Source: Paraburkholderia flava
Lineage (GTDB): Bacteria; Pseudomonadota; Gammaproteobacteria; Burkholderiales; Burkholderiaceae
Reading direction: 5' to 3'
NCBI RefSeq assembly: GCF_004359985.1
Contig: NZ_SMRO01000001.1
Location: forward strand, 2,084,193 to 2,148,192
DNA length: 64,000 nucleotides
Below are positions 1 through 9,031 of this stretch, in pieces. Position 1 is the stretch's first letter; the number at the start of each line of letters is the position of its first letter. Position numbers and translations under genes: made by a program. Below the pieces are notes generated by a model. It searched no databases. It saw only the letters and a program-made list of their open reading frames with translations, and was not told where the DNA came from.

Positions 1-2900
1 GCAAGATCACGAACGCGAAGGCCGGCGGTGCGCAGACCGTGCCGGTGCAGTTCGACGAGCCGGGTTCGTACATGCTGTCCGTGAAGGACGACGCGGGCAA
101 TCTGCTCGGCGCGACGAGCCACTGGGTCGCGGGCGAAGGCGTGAAGGCGATTCCGGGCAGCGTCGAGATCGTGTTCGATCGCGACCGCTACAAGATCGGC
201 GATACGGCCGAAGCGCTGATCACGTTCCCGCAGCCGGTCGGCGATGCGCTGCTGACGCTCGAGCGCGACAAGGTCGAGCGGCGTGCGCTGCTGACGGCGG
301 GCGGCGACTGGCTGCAACTGCAGCGCGTCGCGCCGTCGCAATGGAAGGCACGCATCAAGGTCGGCCCGGACTTCGCGCCGAACATGACGTTCTCGGTGCT
401 GTACGTGCAGAACGGCGAGTACGTGTTCCAGAACGCGGGCATCGTCGTCGCGCAACCGACCATCGATCTCGATGTGAAAAGCGACAAGCCGGTGTACGGC
501 CCAGGCGACACCGTGACGCTCGACCTCACCAGCGCGATGAACGGAAAACCGATGCCCGCCGATCTGACGGTCAGCGTCGTCGACGAAATGGTCTACGTAC
601 TCCAACCGGAAATCGCGCCGAGCATCGTCGACTTTTTCTATCATCCGCGCCGCAATAACGTGCGCACGTCGTCGAGCCTGTCGTTCATCACATACGATCT
701 CGCGCTGTCGTCGCTGCGCGGGGCGCCCGGCGGACCGCAACGCGGCACCTACAACGAGCGCGGCGTGAAGGTGCTCGAACGGCCGCGTCGTGACGATCAG
801 GACACGGCCGCGTGGGAGCCGGAACTGAAGACCGACGCAAGCGGCCACGTGCGGATGACGTTCAAGATGCCCGATGCGCTCGCGCGCTGGCGCATCACCG
901 TGCGCGCCGTGTCGGCCGACGGCATGGTCGGTCAGCGCACCGCGTACGTGCGTTCCGACAAGGCGCTGTATCTGAAGTGGAGCGGCCCCGCGCATTTCCG
1001 CGCGAACGACAAGCCGACGCTCGACATGCTCGCGTTCAACCAGACCGATGCGGACGTGCAGGCGGACTGGATCGTCGATGGCGGCGGGCTGTCGGTGAAC
1101 CAGAAGGTCACGTTGAAGCGCGGCGCGAACTATCTGAAGCTGCCGGCTTCGGCGCTGAAGCCCGGCGTGGTCAGTGCGACGCTGCGGCAGAACGGCAAGG
1201 ACGTCGACAGTCTGCAGACGTCGATCGCGCTCGATGCAACCGGCTGGCTCGATCTGCATCAGACGCCGGTCGCGCTCGATGCCGCCGGCAAGCCGCTGAA
1301 TCTCGCCGCCGACGCGCAGGACATCAACGTCCGTCTGATGACGAGCGCGGCAAGCCAGTTCACGCGCGTCGCCGACGATCTGATCGACTACCCGTACGGC
1401 TGCGCCGAGCAGACGTCGAGCCGGCTGATTCCGCTGTCGCTCGCGCACGATGCGATCGCTCGCGGCAGCAATACCAACGCCAGCGCGACACAAGGTATCG
1501 AAGCGCTGCTGCGCAACCAGCGTCAGCGGCTGGCGTTGCTTGCGGGCGTCGGCGGGACGTTCGGCTGGTGGGGCGACACGACCGGCGGCAACGCGTTGAT
1601 CACCGCGTACGCGTACTACGCGGACTGGCTCGCGAGCCGCAGCCTGTCGATCTCGCTACCCGCCGACAACTGGCAGCACGCGATGGACGTCTATCGCGAC
1701 GCCGGCGCAAAGGAACCGCTGCTGCATCGTGCGCTCGCGCTGTGGTTCATGCAGCAGATGGGGCTGCCGGTGACGACGCCGCTGTCCGGTGTCGCGCAGC
1801 AGTTGATGAAAGCGCCGGCTGACGCAGGGAAGGAATCGTTTGGTGCATCGGACAGCGTCGTCTTTGCACAGGCCGATACCACGCGCGGCAATCAGGTTGC
1901 GCTGGTGCTGGTCGCATCGATGGCACGCGGTACGGGCGTGTCGTTGCCGGACGGTTTCGATGCAGCGGTCGCGACCGCACGCGGCGCGCTCGCAGGCGAT
2001 CCTGCACCGCTCGTGCAGAGTCTGCTGTTGATGACGGGAGGCACAGCGGGCAACGAAGGCGGCGCGCCAGTCGACGTCCCCGCGTTGCTCGCGAAGAGCA
2101 GCGCGTCGTACCCGACCTTCGATCGCGCATTGACGCTGCTGTGGCTGCGCAAGGCACTCGGCGGCGACAGCGACACGGGGCCGTTGCCCGAACTGCAGGG
2201 CGCGGGATGGAAGCGCGGCACGACGCCGACCGGCGCACCGGTATGGAAGTGGACCGGCACCGGTCTGCCGCAATCGGTCGATATCGGCGCAGTGCGGCCG
2301 GACGTCACCGCGCTCGTGTCGTATCGCAGCCGCGCGGCGGACACGAGCCGTCTGCCGGTCACCGTCGAGCGCAAGCTGTACAAGCTGGTGCCGTCGGATG
2401 CAGCCGACGTTGCCGCCGACAAGAAGACCGGCAAGCCGGCAGACCAGCAGGACGCAGCAGCCCGCTTCACGTTCAAGGCCGAGGCTGTGAAGCCAGGCGA
2501 CGCGATCGACAGCAATGCGCTCTACGTAGACGAAGTGACGCTGACGCCGCCCGAGAACGCCGCGTACCAGTACGGTTTGCTCGAAGTGCCGCTGCCGCCG
2601 GGCGGCGAAGTGGAGGCGACGAGCTGGGGTATCAGCATCGACGGATTGCCAGGCACGACGGAAGGCGGTAGCGGTCCGCAGCCGTTCCAGCGCGCGGTGA
2701 CCTATGAGATGGGCGAGCTGAACTATCACCAGCCGGTGCCGTTGCTCGATCGACGCGTCGCGTTGCGGCAACTGGTGCGCTTCGGCTTGCCGGGTACGTT
2801 CGTCGTGCCGCCCGCGCGCTACTTCCGCATGTATCAGCCGGACGCGAAGGCGTTCCAGGGCGGGCGTAGCGATCGGCTCGTCACGCTGCGGATCAACTGA
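1..2900 (+). CDS. yfaS: Alpha-2-macroglobulin family protein (YfaS type), C-terminal part
   Basis: The reading frame is open from base 3, so the gene starts upstream of the window and about 965 C-terminal residues are visible. The thioester motif GCAEQ lies near residue 455 counted from base 39, preceded by the A2M-type block WEPELKTDASG that precedes the bait/thioester half. Bacterial A2Ms are exported protease traps of the cell envelope: cleavage of the bait region exposes the Cys-Gln thioester, which links covalently to the attacking protease. The next genes resemble E. coli yfaQ and yfaP, which neighbour yfaS there, so this is read as the YfaS-type A2M rather than the PbpC-linked YfhM type. 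The N-terminal signal or lipobox is outside the window. Confidence 0.9.
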   Translation, partial: KITNAKAGGAQTVPVQFDEPGSYMLSVKDDAGNLLGATSHWVAGEGVKAIPGSVEIVFDRDRYKIGDTAEALITFPQPVGDALLTLERDKVERRALLTAGGDWLQLQRVAPSQWKARIKVGPDFAPNMTFSVLYVQNGEYVFQNAGIVVAQPTIDLDVKSDKPVYGPGDTVTLDLTSAMNGKPMPADLTVSVVDEMVYVLQPEIAPSIVDFFYHPRRNNVRTSSSLSFITYDLALSSLRGAPGGPQRGTYNERGVKVLERPRRDDQDTAAWEPELKTDASGHVRMTFKMPDALARWRITVRAVSADGMVGQRTAYVRSDKALYLKWSGPAHFRANDKPTLDMLAFNQTDADVQADWIVDGGGLSVNQKVTLKRGANYLKLPASALKPGVVSATLRQNGKDVDSLQTSIALDATGWLDLHQTPVALDAAGKPLNLAADAQDINVRLMTSAASQFTRVADDLIDYPYGCAEQTSSRLIPLSLAHDAIARGSNTNASATQGIEALLRNQRQRLALLAGVGGTFGWWGDTTGGNALITAYAYYADWLASRSLSISLPADNWQHAMDVYRDAGAKEPLLHRALALWFMQQMGLPVTTPLSGVAQQLMKAPADAGKESFGASDSVVFAQADTTRGNQVALVLVASMARGTGVSLPDGFDAAVATARGALAGDPAPLVQSLLLMTGGTAGNEGGAPVDVPALLAKSSASYPTFDRALTLLWLRKALGGDSDTGPLPELQGAGWKRGTTPTGAPVWKWTGTGLPQSVDIGAVRPDVTALVSYRSRAADTSRLPVTVERKLYKLVPSDAADVAADKKTGKPADQQDAAARFTFKAEAVKPGDAIDSNALYVDEVTLTPPENAAYQYGLLEVPLPPGGEVEATSWGISIDGLPGTTEGGSGPQPFQRAVTYEMGELNYHQPVPLLDRRVALRQLVRFGLPGTFVVPPARYFRMYQPDAKAFQGGRSDRLVTLRIN

Positions 2901-2911
2901 GCGGAACGGCG

Positions 2912-4723
2912 ATGAAACCGGCCCTGCGCGACGCACGTTTTTCTTCGGTCACCTGTTTGGGGTGGGCGAAGCGCGTCGCTGCGTTCGTCTGCGCAACGCT
3001 GGTGACTGCTGCGTACGCGAACACACCTGTTACGCAGCACGTCAACACGGCGAACGCTGCGCCGCGTTCCGCAACCCGCGAGCCCACCGAGCCGTTGCAA
3101 TTCGCGTGGCTGCGCGACGGTCGCGCGCAATACTGGCGCGCTGACAGCCAGGCCGCAGCCGACAGCGCGCTCGATCCGCAAGCCGCGCAACCGTTGCCGC
3201 AGACCGTGGAGACACCGCTCGGCAGCGTATGGAAACTGTTCGTGTACGCGTACGTCGTCGATCGTGGGATCGAGACGCCGGATTACACGTGCACCGGCGG
3301 CGATCGCGAAGAGGTCTACTGCTGCATGACGGGCGGTCATATCGATCGCGAGCATGCGCTCGTGCAGTCGTGTGGATTGTTTTTCGATCCTGCCCGTCTT
3401 CGGCTCGATGCAAACGGCTGGCGTCAGTACTGGACTGCTGCCGGCGCTCCTGCGTGGCTGCGCGATCTGCATTCGATGACCCCCACGCATCGCGTTGCCG
3501 TCGCCGATCTGCTGGCCGCGCTGAAGGCGGTGCCCTCGCGTCCGCGCGAGGCCGCGTCGAGCACATTGGTATCTGTCCTCACGAGCGGACGCGGCGAAGG
3601 CACCGTCGCGCTGTACGGCAGTCTGCTGCGCGCGAAGACATGGACGATGCCGGACCCGGCGCGGCCGGGCGCGTCGATCGGCGGTGCGGCGGGCTGGCTC
3701 GCGGATGGCACGCCGGTCTGGCTCGGCGGACCCGGCGGTAGCGTGCGTGTGCTGGCCGCAGCGGCACCGCGCATCGCGCCGCTGCTCGCGCAGACGGTCG
3801 TGCCTGATGACGGCGCGTGCGTCGTCGTCGATTTCTTCACGCGTTATCCGATCCACGACGTGCTGCCCGACAAGGGCAGCGAACCGACGGCCGACGGGCC
3901 GTTGAGCGGCATCTTTCGCGTCGGGTTTGCGAACGGCAACTGGCTGCGCATCGAGAGCCGGGGCGAACTGCTGCTCGAGCGCGATGCAGGCAAGGCGCCG
4001 CATATCGTCGGGCGCTTCGGAATGAACGACTACATCGCGCGCGTGGTCGAGCGCGAGGGCGATGCGCAGGCGCCCGAGGCCGCGAAGGCACTGGCCGTCG
4101 CGGCGCGCAGCTACGTCGTCCAGCATGCTAGCCGCGAGCGCGGCTGCTTCCGGATCGATGACAGCAGCAGCACGCAGCGCGTGCTCGCGCGACCGCCGGG
4201 CGCGAATGCGCGCCGCGCTGCCGATCTGACCGATGCACTCGTGCTGACCGGCGTGCCGGTTCAATACCATCACGACAAGGCCGCGCCTGGCCAGATGAGC
4301 TGGCTCGATGCGAAGGCCGCCGCGCAGCGCGGTCTCGGCTTCGACGCGATTCTCGCGCGCACTTGGCCGCAGGCGACGCTCACCTCATTCGAGAGCCCGC
4401 TCGCCGGCGACTGCGAACCGGTGGCCGGCGCGCGCGAATGGCTGCAACGAAATGCGCCTGACTGGGCGCGCCGGCTCGATCGCGCGGCGGGCTACGAGAC
4501 GCCCGACTTGCCGGCGGTGTGTGCGGTGCGCGACGGGCGTCCGTATGCGGACGCGCAGCGCAACCGCGTGTACATCCATCAGCTGCGCACCGAGGACGAC
4601 CGGATCGCGCTCGCGCACGAATACATTCACCTCGCGTTTCAGCATCATCCGCGCGGACTCGACGAAGCGTTCGTCGAGCACACGGCGCGCGAGCTGATCC
4701 GCTCGGAGGCTTCGATTCAATGA
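2912..4723 (+). CDS. DUF2300 (YfaQ-like) exported protein with HExxH motif
   Basis: The 603-residue protein starts 11 bp after the A2M gene and has an N-terminal signal segment (residues 1-36, ending TAAYA). The Cys-rich stretch YCCMTGGHID near residue 137 is typical of DUF2300 proteins such as E. coli YfaQ. Around residues 385-415 the run AAKALAVAARSYVV resembles the SpoIID/LytB core that surrounds peptidoglycan amidases. At residues 569-573 there is HEYIH, a zincin HExxH motif, followed by DEAFVEH, which could supply the third ligand. Its placement between the A2M and DUF2135 genes suggests a periplasmic partner of the A2M system. The enzymatic role is inference; no activity is known to me for this family. 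Confidence 0.8.
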   Translation: MKPALRDARFSSVTCLGWAKRVAAFVCATLVTAAYANTPVTQHVNTANAAPRSATREPTEPLQFAWLRDGRAQYWRADSQAAADSALDPQAAQPLPQTVETPLGSVWKLFVYAYVVDRGIETPDYTCTGGDREEVYCCMTGGHIDREHALVQSCGLFFDPARLRLDANGWRQYWTAAGAPAWLRDLHSMTPTHRVAVADLLAALKAVPSRPREAASSTLVSVLTSGRGEGTVALYGSLLRAKTWTMPDPARPGASIGGAAGWLADGTPVWLGGPGGSVRVLAAAAPRIAPLLAQTVVPDDGACVVVDFFTRYPIHDVLPDKGSEPTADGPLSGIFRVGFANGNWLRIESRGELLLERDAGKAPHIVGRFGMNDYIARVVEREGDAQAPEAAKALAVAARSYVVQHASRERGCFRIDDSSSTQRVLARPPGANARRAADLTDALVLTGVPVQYHHDKAAPGQMSWLDAKAAAQRGLGFDAILARTWPQATLTSFESPLAGDCEPVAGAREWLQRNAPDWARRLDRAAGYETPDLPAVCAVRDGRPYADAQRNRVYIHQLRTEDDRIALAHEYIHLAFQHHPRGLDEAFVEHTARELIRSEASIQ

Positions 4724-5556
4724 AACGTCTTCTTTATTCGTCGCGTGTTGCTGCCGGGCTTGCGTTGAGCGGTGTGCTGCTCGTGCCGCTCGCTGTGTTC
4801 GCACAGGACGCCGCACAAGCCCCGCTAGCCGACATGACCGGCGCGTTCAACGGCTGGCGGCACAGCGGTCTCACGAACGAAGGCGAGCGCTTCGTCGCGG
4901 CTTATCCGCGTCCGCCGGTCGATCGCGGGTCGCAGCGGTTTCGCACGCTGATCGAAGGGCAGTTGAAGCACGTCGACAAGCACGCGCGCAAGCCGCCGAC
5001 GCTCGTCGTCAACGGCAACCCGACGCCGCTCTATACCGACGACGATGGCCGCTTCGCGCGGCCGTGGGCGTTCGGCTCGGGCTCGAACAGCATCGAGATC
5101 ATCTCGGCGGACGGCAGCAAACATCAGCGGATGCAGTTTTACGAAGCCGATACGAGCAAGCCGCAGGCGAAGCTGCGCGCGATCGTCACGTGGGACGATC
5201 CGCATGCGCAGGTCGATCTGCATGTGATCACGCCGGACGGTCTGCATGCGTTCTTCGCGAACCCGACGCTGGAGGATGGCAGCGGGTTCGACGTCGACTC
5301 AGTCGACGGTGCGGGGCCGGGGATCTTTTCGTCGGCGGCACCGGAACACGGCACGTGGTTGTTCTTCCTGAACTACTGGGGCAACTTCGATTCGACCGGC
5401 TATAACTTCGATGCCGCCGCGCACGATCGCGACGTCATCACCGCGCGCCTCACGCTCGTGTTCAACGAAAATACGCCGAACGAGCGACGCGAAACGATGG
5501 TCGTGCCGTTGCGCAAGATCGGCGACCTGCAGCTCGTCAAGAGCGAACGACTTTAA
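4720..5556 (+). CDS. DUF2135 (YfaP-like) exported protein, copy 1
   Basis: The start is set at 4720, where ATGA overlaps the stop of the DUF2300 gene, giving 278 residues. A longer open frame reaches back to 4519 but lies inside the upstream gene. There is a signal peptide (about residues 1-28, ending AVFA). The DUF2135 core near residue 158 reads WDDPHAQVDLHVITPDG, a D-x-D-x-H pattern typical of the family. E. coli YfaP is the related member. The overlap implies translational coupling to the A2M/DUF2300 genes. Molecular role unknown; probably periplasmic. Confidence 0.85.
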   Translation: MKRLLYSSRVAAGLALSGVLLVPLAVFAQDAAQAPLADMTGAFNGWRHSGLTNEGERFVAAYPRPPVDRGSQRFRTLIEGQLKHVDKHARKPPTLVVNGNPTPLYTDDDGRFARPWAFGSGSNSIEIISADGSKHQRMQFYEADTSKPQAKLRAIVTWDDPHAQVDLHVITPDGLHAFFANPTLEDGSGFDVDSVDGAGPGIFSSAAPEHGTWLFFLNYWGNFDSTGYNFDAAAHDRDVITARLTLVFNENTPNERRETMVVPLRKIGDLQLVKSERL

Positions 5557-5597
5557 CCACGCTTAACTGCGATGAACCGCGACCGGGACCAGCGACG

Positions 5598-6440
5598 ATG
5601 AACGTCAGCACGAATTTCAGCACCACGCGACGGCTCGCGGCTTCTTCACTCGCCACGTTGACGATGTCGCTCGCGTCGTGCGTGCTGTGCGCGTTGACCG
5701 CGGGCATGCAGACCGCGCACGCGACCGACATCGAATTCAGCGCGCCGGTGAACGGCTGGCGCAACACCGCCGGCGACACCAACGCGCGCTACACGCAAGA
5801 CGTCCACTATCCGGCCGTCGCGGTGACGACGCCCGAAGGGCAGTCGGTCAACGCGATGATCGCGGGGCACATTCGCAACGCGCCGAAGAAGCCGGGCAAG
5901 ACGTCGGTGGCGACGATGATCGTCAACGGGACGCCGCTGCCGCAACGCGTCGAGGAAGACGGCAGTTTCTCGCGGCCGTATGCATTCGGCGGCGGCAGCA
6001 ACAGCGTCGAGGTGCGCACGAAGGACGGTGCGAGCCGTCGCGTGCAGTTTTACGACTCGTATTCCGGCAAGACGCAGACGCGGCTGCGCGTCGTGCTCGC
6101 ATGGGACACCGACGGCACCGATCTCGACCTGCACGTCGTGTCGCCCGACGGCGTCCACACGTTTTACGGCAACCGTGTCGCGCCGAACGGCGGTGCGCTC
6201 GACGTCGACGTGACGACGGGCTACGGTCCGGAAATCTATTCGTCGCCGGCACCGCTGCACGGCACGTACCTCGTCTACGTGAACTACTACGGCAGCGGCA
6301 ACAGCGGCAGCGACATGACCGTCGCGCAGATCACGATCATCACCAACGAGAACACGCCGGACGAAAAGAGCGAAACGATCCGCGTGCCGATGCGCGCCGC
6401 GGGTGAACTAACGCTTGTGAAGAAATTCGTGCTGCCTTGA
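5598..6440 (+). CDS. DUF2135 (YfaP-like) exported protein, copy 2
   Basis: This 280-residue protein is a tandem paralogue of the preceding gene, 41 bp downstream. Both mature proteins begin near an NGWR motif, and this copy has WDTDGTDLDLHVVSPDG at about residue 169, aligning with the first copy. The N-terminus (to about residue 42, THATD-like end MQTAHA) is an export signal that is longer than usual; a later Met at residue 23 would give a shorter, more typical signal. The two copies share the C-terminal pattern NENTPxE and a final basic or amphipathic strand, so they look like a duplication that kept full length. Function unknown. Confidence 0.83.
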   Translation: MNVSTNFSTTRRLAASSLATLTMSLASCVLCALTAGMQTAHATDIEFSAPVNGWRNTAGDTNARYTQDVHYPAVAVTTPEGQSVNAMIAGHIRNAPKKPGKTSVATMIVNGTPLPQRVEEDGSFSRPYAFGGGSNSVEVRTKDGASRRVQFYDSYSGKTQTRLRVVLAWDTDGTDLDLHVVSPDGVHTFYGNRVAPNGGALDVDVTTGYGPEIYSSPAPLHGTYLVYVNYYGSGNSGSDMTVAQITIITNENTPDEKSETIRVPMRAAGELTLVKKFVLP

Positions 6441-6599
6441 AGAAGAGCGAGAGCGGCGACGCGACGGACTTCAGCGCAGCGCATCGTAGTCGATGAAGGG
6501 CATCGCGCGGCCAGCGATGCGGCAGGCAGCAACTGAAAACGTTGAAAAGACGCGCGCACTCCGCACGCAGAAGAACGGCAATCGAACAGGGGAAACACC

Positions 6600-7706
6600 A
6601 TGGACCAGAACGTCGGGCAACGACCGTTGCTCACTTACGACGGCAACGTCGGCGAGCTGTACGGCATCTTCCTGAGGAACCTGTTGCTGACGATCATCAC
6701 CGTCGGCATCTATCGCTTCTGGGCGACGACCGCGATGCGGCGCTACGTGTGGTCGCGGATGCGCTTTCAGGACGAACGCTTCGAATACACCGGCACGGGT
6801 GGCGAGCTCTTCAAGGGGTTCCTGATCGCGGTCGGCGTGCTGTTCGGTCTGATAATCGCCTCGGAGATTCTCGCGTACGTGCTGCATTTGATTACGGGCA
6901 GCTTCGTCGTGGCGTTTATCCCGGTGATCGCCGTCTATGTGCTGATCATCGTGTTCGCGGCCGGCGCGTATTTCAGCGCGCAGCGCTATCGCCTGAGCCG
7001 CACGTCGTGGTGCGGGATTCGCGGCGGCATGACCGGCTCGATGCTCGCGTACGGCGTGCGTGCGCTGCTGTACGGTCTCGGCTGCATCGTCACGCTTGGC
7101 CAGCTGATTCCGTGGACCACGGTGCGGCTTGCGGAGCGCCGCATCAACGCGAGCAGCTTCGGCAGCGAGACGTTCCGCTTCCAGGGCCGCGCGGGAACCG
7201 TGTACGCGGTGTTCGTGGTGAGCTTCATCGGGATGGTTGCGTGGTTCGCCGTGACCGGCTGGCTGTTCCTGCGTCCGGCGATCATGCAGATGGCGGCTCA
7301 CCGTGGCGGATTCCCGCACGCCGAGCCGGCCTCGCCGCATGCGATGGTTTCGCTGGTCGCGTTCTACGTGCTGTTTATCGTCGGGGCGTTGCTGCTGCGC
7401 TGCTATTACTTCGCGCAGGTCAGTCAGCACATTCTGGGGAATACGACGCTCGGTTCGCAGCTGCGCTTCGGGACCAGCATCACCGGCAGGCGCCTGCTCG
7501 CGATTTCGGCGAGCAATCTCGCGATCGTCGTGTTCACGCTCGGCCTGGGTTTTCCGCTGGCGCTGCATCGCGCGCTGCAGTTCGTGTCGAACACGCTGCT
7601 GGTGGAAGGGCAGGTCGATCCGCAGTCGCTCGGTCAGAGCGACCAGCTGCCGCCGCGTACCGGTGAAGGCATGCTGAACCTGCTCGATCACGGCGGCGTG
7701 CTCTGA
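6600..7706 (+). CDS. YjgN/DUF898 family integral membrane protein
   Basis: The 368-residue protein opens with the DUF898 pattern: a soluble lead, then the first membrane segment and FWATTAMRRYVWSRMRF, with a second related block (AERRINASSFGSETFRF) in the middle of the protein. About six hydrophobic segments are visible. A purine-rich ribosome site (AGGGGAAA) precedes the ATG. It ends 4 bp before an M48 metalloprotease; pairing of DUF898 and M48 genes is common in Proteobacteria and suggests a membrane-associated proteolytic unit. Function is not known. Confidence 0.85.
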   Translation: MDQNVGQRPLLTYDGNVGELYGIFLRNLLLTIITVGIYRFWATTAMRRYVWSRMRFQDERFEYTGTGGELFKGFLIAVGVLFGLIIASEILAYVLHLITGSFVVAFIPVIAVYVLIIVFAAGAYFSAQRYRLSRTSWCGIRGGMTGSMLAYGVRALLYGLGCIVTLGQLIPWTTVRLAERRINASSFGSETFRFQGRAGTVYAVFVVSFIGMVAWFAVTGWLFLRPAIMQMAAHRGGFPHAEPASPHAMVSLVAFYVLFIVGALLLRCYYFAQVSQHILGNTTLGSQLRFGTSITGRRLLAISASNLAIVVFTLGLGFPLALHRALQFVSNTLLVEGQVDPQSLGQSDQLPPRTGEGMLNLLDHGGVL

Positions 7707-7710
7707 ACCC

Positions 7711-8742
7711 GTGCGCCCGACGCGCTACTACGACGGCCTGAGCGCCGCGGCTCACGCCGCGACGCTCGTATGGAACGACGACACGCTGATCGTCGTTGCG
7801 GAGTCCGGCGATGCGCACGAACTCGCCCGCTGGCCGCTCGCACGCGTCGCGGTCGGCGAGCGCGACCCGGACGGCGGGGTGATGTTGTCGTGCGACGGCG
7901 AAGCGGGCCGCGTGCTGACGGACTACACGAAGCTGCCGCCCGACATGATGGAGCGCTCGCGCGGCAACCGTACGTTCGGCTGGCTCGCGTGGACCGCGTG
8001 CGCGCTCGTCGCGTTGACGGTCGCGTTCGTTTTGATCGAACGTGTGCCCGCGTTCGCTGCCGCACTGGTGCCCATGAAGCTCGAGAGCCGGCTGGGCAGC
8101 GCCGTCGAAGCGCCGTTGCTGCATGGCAAGCGCGTTTGTACGGGCAGTGCGGGACAGCAGGCACTCGACACGCTCGAAGCGCGTCTCGCACGAACGGCGG
8201 GCATCAGGCAGCCGGTGCAACTCGTCGTGATCGACGACGCGCGCGTCAATGCGCTGACGCTGCCGGGCGCGCGGATGATCGTGATGCGCGGGCTGATCGA
8301 TCATGTGGACAACGCGGATCAACTGGCCGGCGTGATGGCGCATGAAACGGCGCATATCGCGCATCGCGATCCGCTGCGTGCGCTGTTTCGCAGCGCGGGC
8401 ATCGGGCTCGTCAGCGCGGCGGTCGGCGTGAACGTCGGGTTCGGCGATGTATCGTCGTGGGCCGGGCATCTCGCGCGGCTGTCGTTCAGCCGCGACATGG
8501 AACGCGCGGCCGACGCGGACGGCGTCGCGTATCTGCAGGGCAGCGGCTTGCGCAGCGACGGACTCGCGGGGTTCTTCGCGAAGCTCGAGCAGCGCGGCGG
8601 CGAAAATCGCGACGCGTTCCTGTCCGACCATCCGCGCACGGCGGATCGGGAGGCACAGAACCGCGGCTCGTCGCTGGGCGACAGTGCGCTGACGCCCGAG
8701 CAGTGGGCGGCGGTGCGGGCGATGTGCGCGAAGGCGAAGTGA
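7711..8742 (+). CDS. M48 family zinc metallopeptidase
   Basis: The GTG start at 7711 sits 4 bp after the DUF898 stop; no better ATG exists upstream, and the protein is 343 residues. The N-terminal 80 residues are a small soluble domain, followed by a single hydrophobic segment (about residues 88-112). The catalytic motif HETAH is at residues 211-215, with the downstream Glu/Asp region DMERAADADG supplying the third zinc ligand as in Ste24/HtpX/BepA relatives. It is probably anchored in the inner membrane with the protease domain in the periplasm. Probably co-translated with the DUF898 gene. Confidence 0.9.
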   Translation: MRPTRYYDGLSAAAHAATLVWNDDTLIVVAESGDAHELARWPLARVAVGERDPDGGVMLSCDGEAGRVLTDYTKLPPDMMERSRGNRTFGWLAWTACALVALTVAFVLIERVPAFAAALVPMKLESRLGSAVEAPLLHGKRVCTGSAGQQALDTLEARLARTAGIRQPVQLVVIDDARVNALTLPGARMIVMRGLIDHVDNADQLAGVMAHETAHIAHRDPLRALFRSAGIGLVSAAVGVNVGFGDVSSWAGHLARLSFSRDMERAADADGVAYLQGSGLRSDGLAGFFAKLEQRGGENRDAFLSDHPRTADREAQNRGSSLGDSALTPEQWAAVRAMCAKAK

Positions 8743-8834
8743 TCGTTGGGCTTGCCGCTGCCGAGGTTGATGCGTGTCGGGGTCAGGCAGACGAAACTTC
8801 GCAAGATCATGGAGTTGGCGGTGCCACGCGCAGG

Positions 8835-8869
8835 ATATCCACAGGCTTACGAACAAAATCTGTTGATAA
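8835..8869. promoter_or_regulatory. Pair of DnaA-box-like 9-mers
   Basis: ATATCCACA at 8835-8843 differs by one base from TTATCCACA. TGTTGATAA at 8861-8869 is TTATCAACA on the other strand. The two face each other with 17 bp between them in the gap before the DUF2242 lipoprotein gene. Two isolated near-matches are weak evidence for DnaA binding. Confidence 0.25.
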
Positions 8870-9031
8870 CTTGCTCGCGACCTCGGCGGCGCGGTGGCGG
8901 TTTTCGGCAAACCGTCTGCGGCCTCCCGCAACCGCTACAATGCTCGCACTCCGCGTCGAAGCGCGTCGCGAAATTCGACGCGCAGTCCGTTTGCCCGATA
9001 GCCCGATAGTCTGTTAAGCCGTATCCGAATC

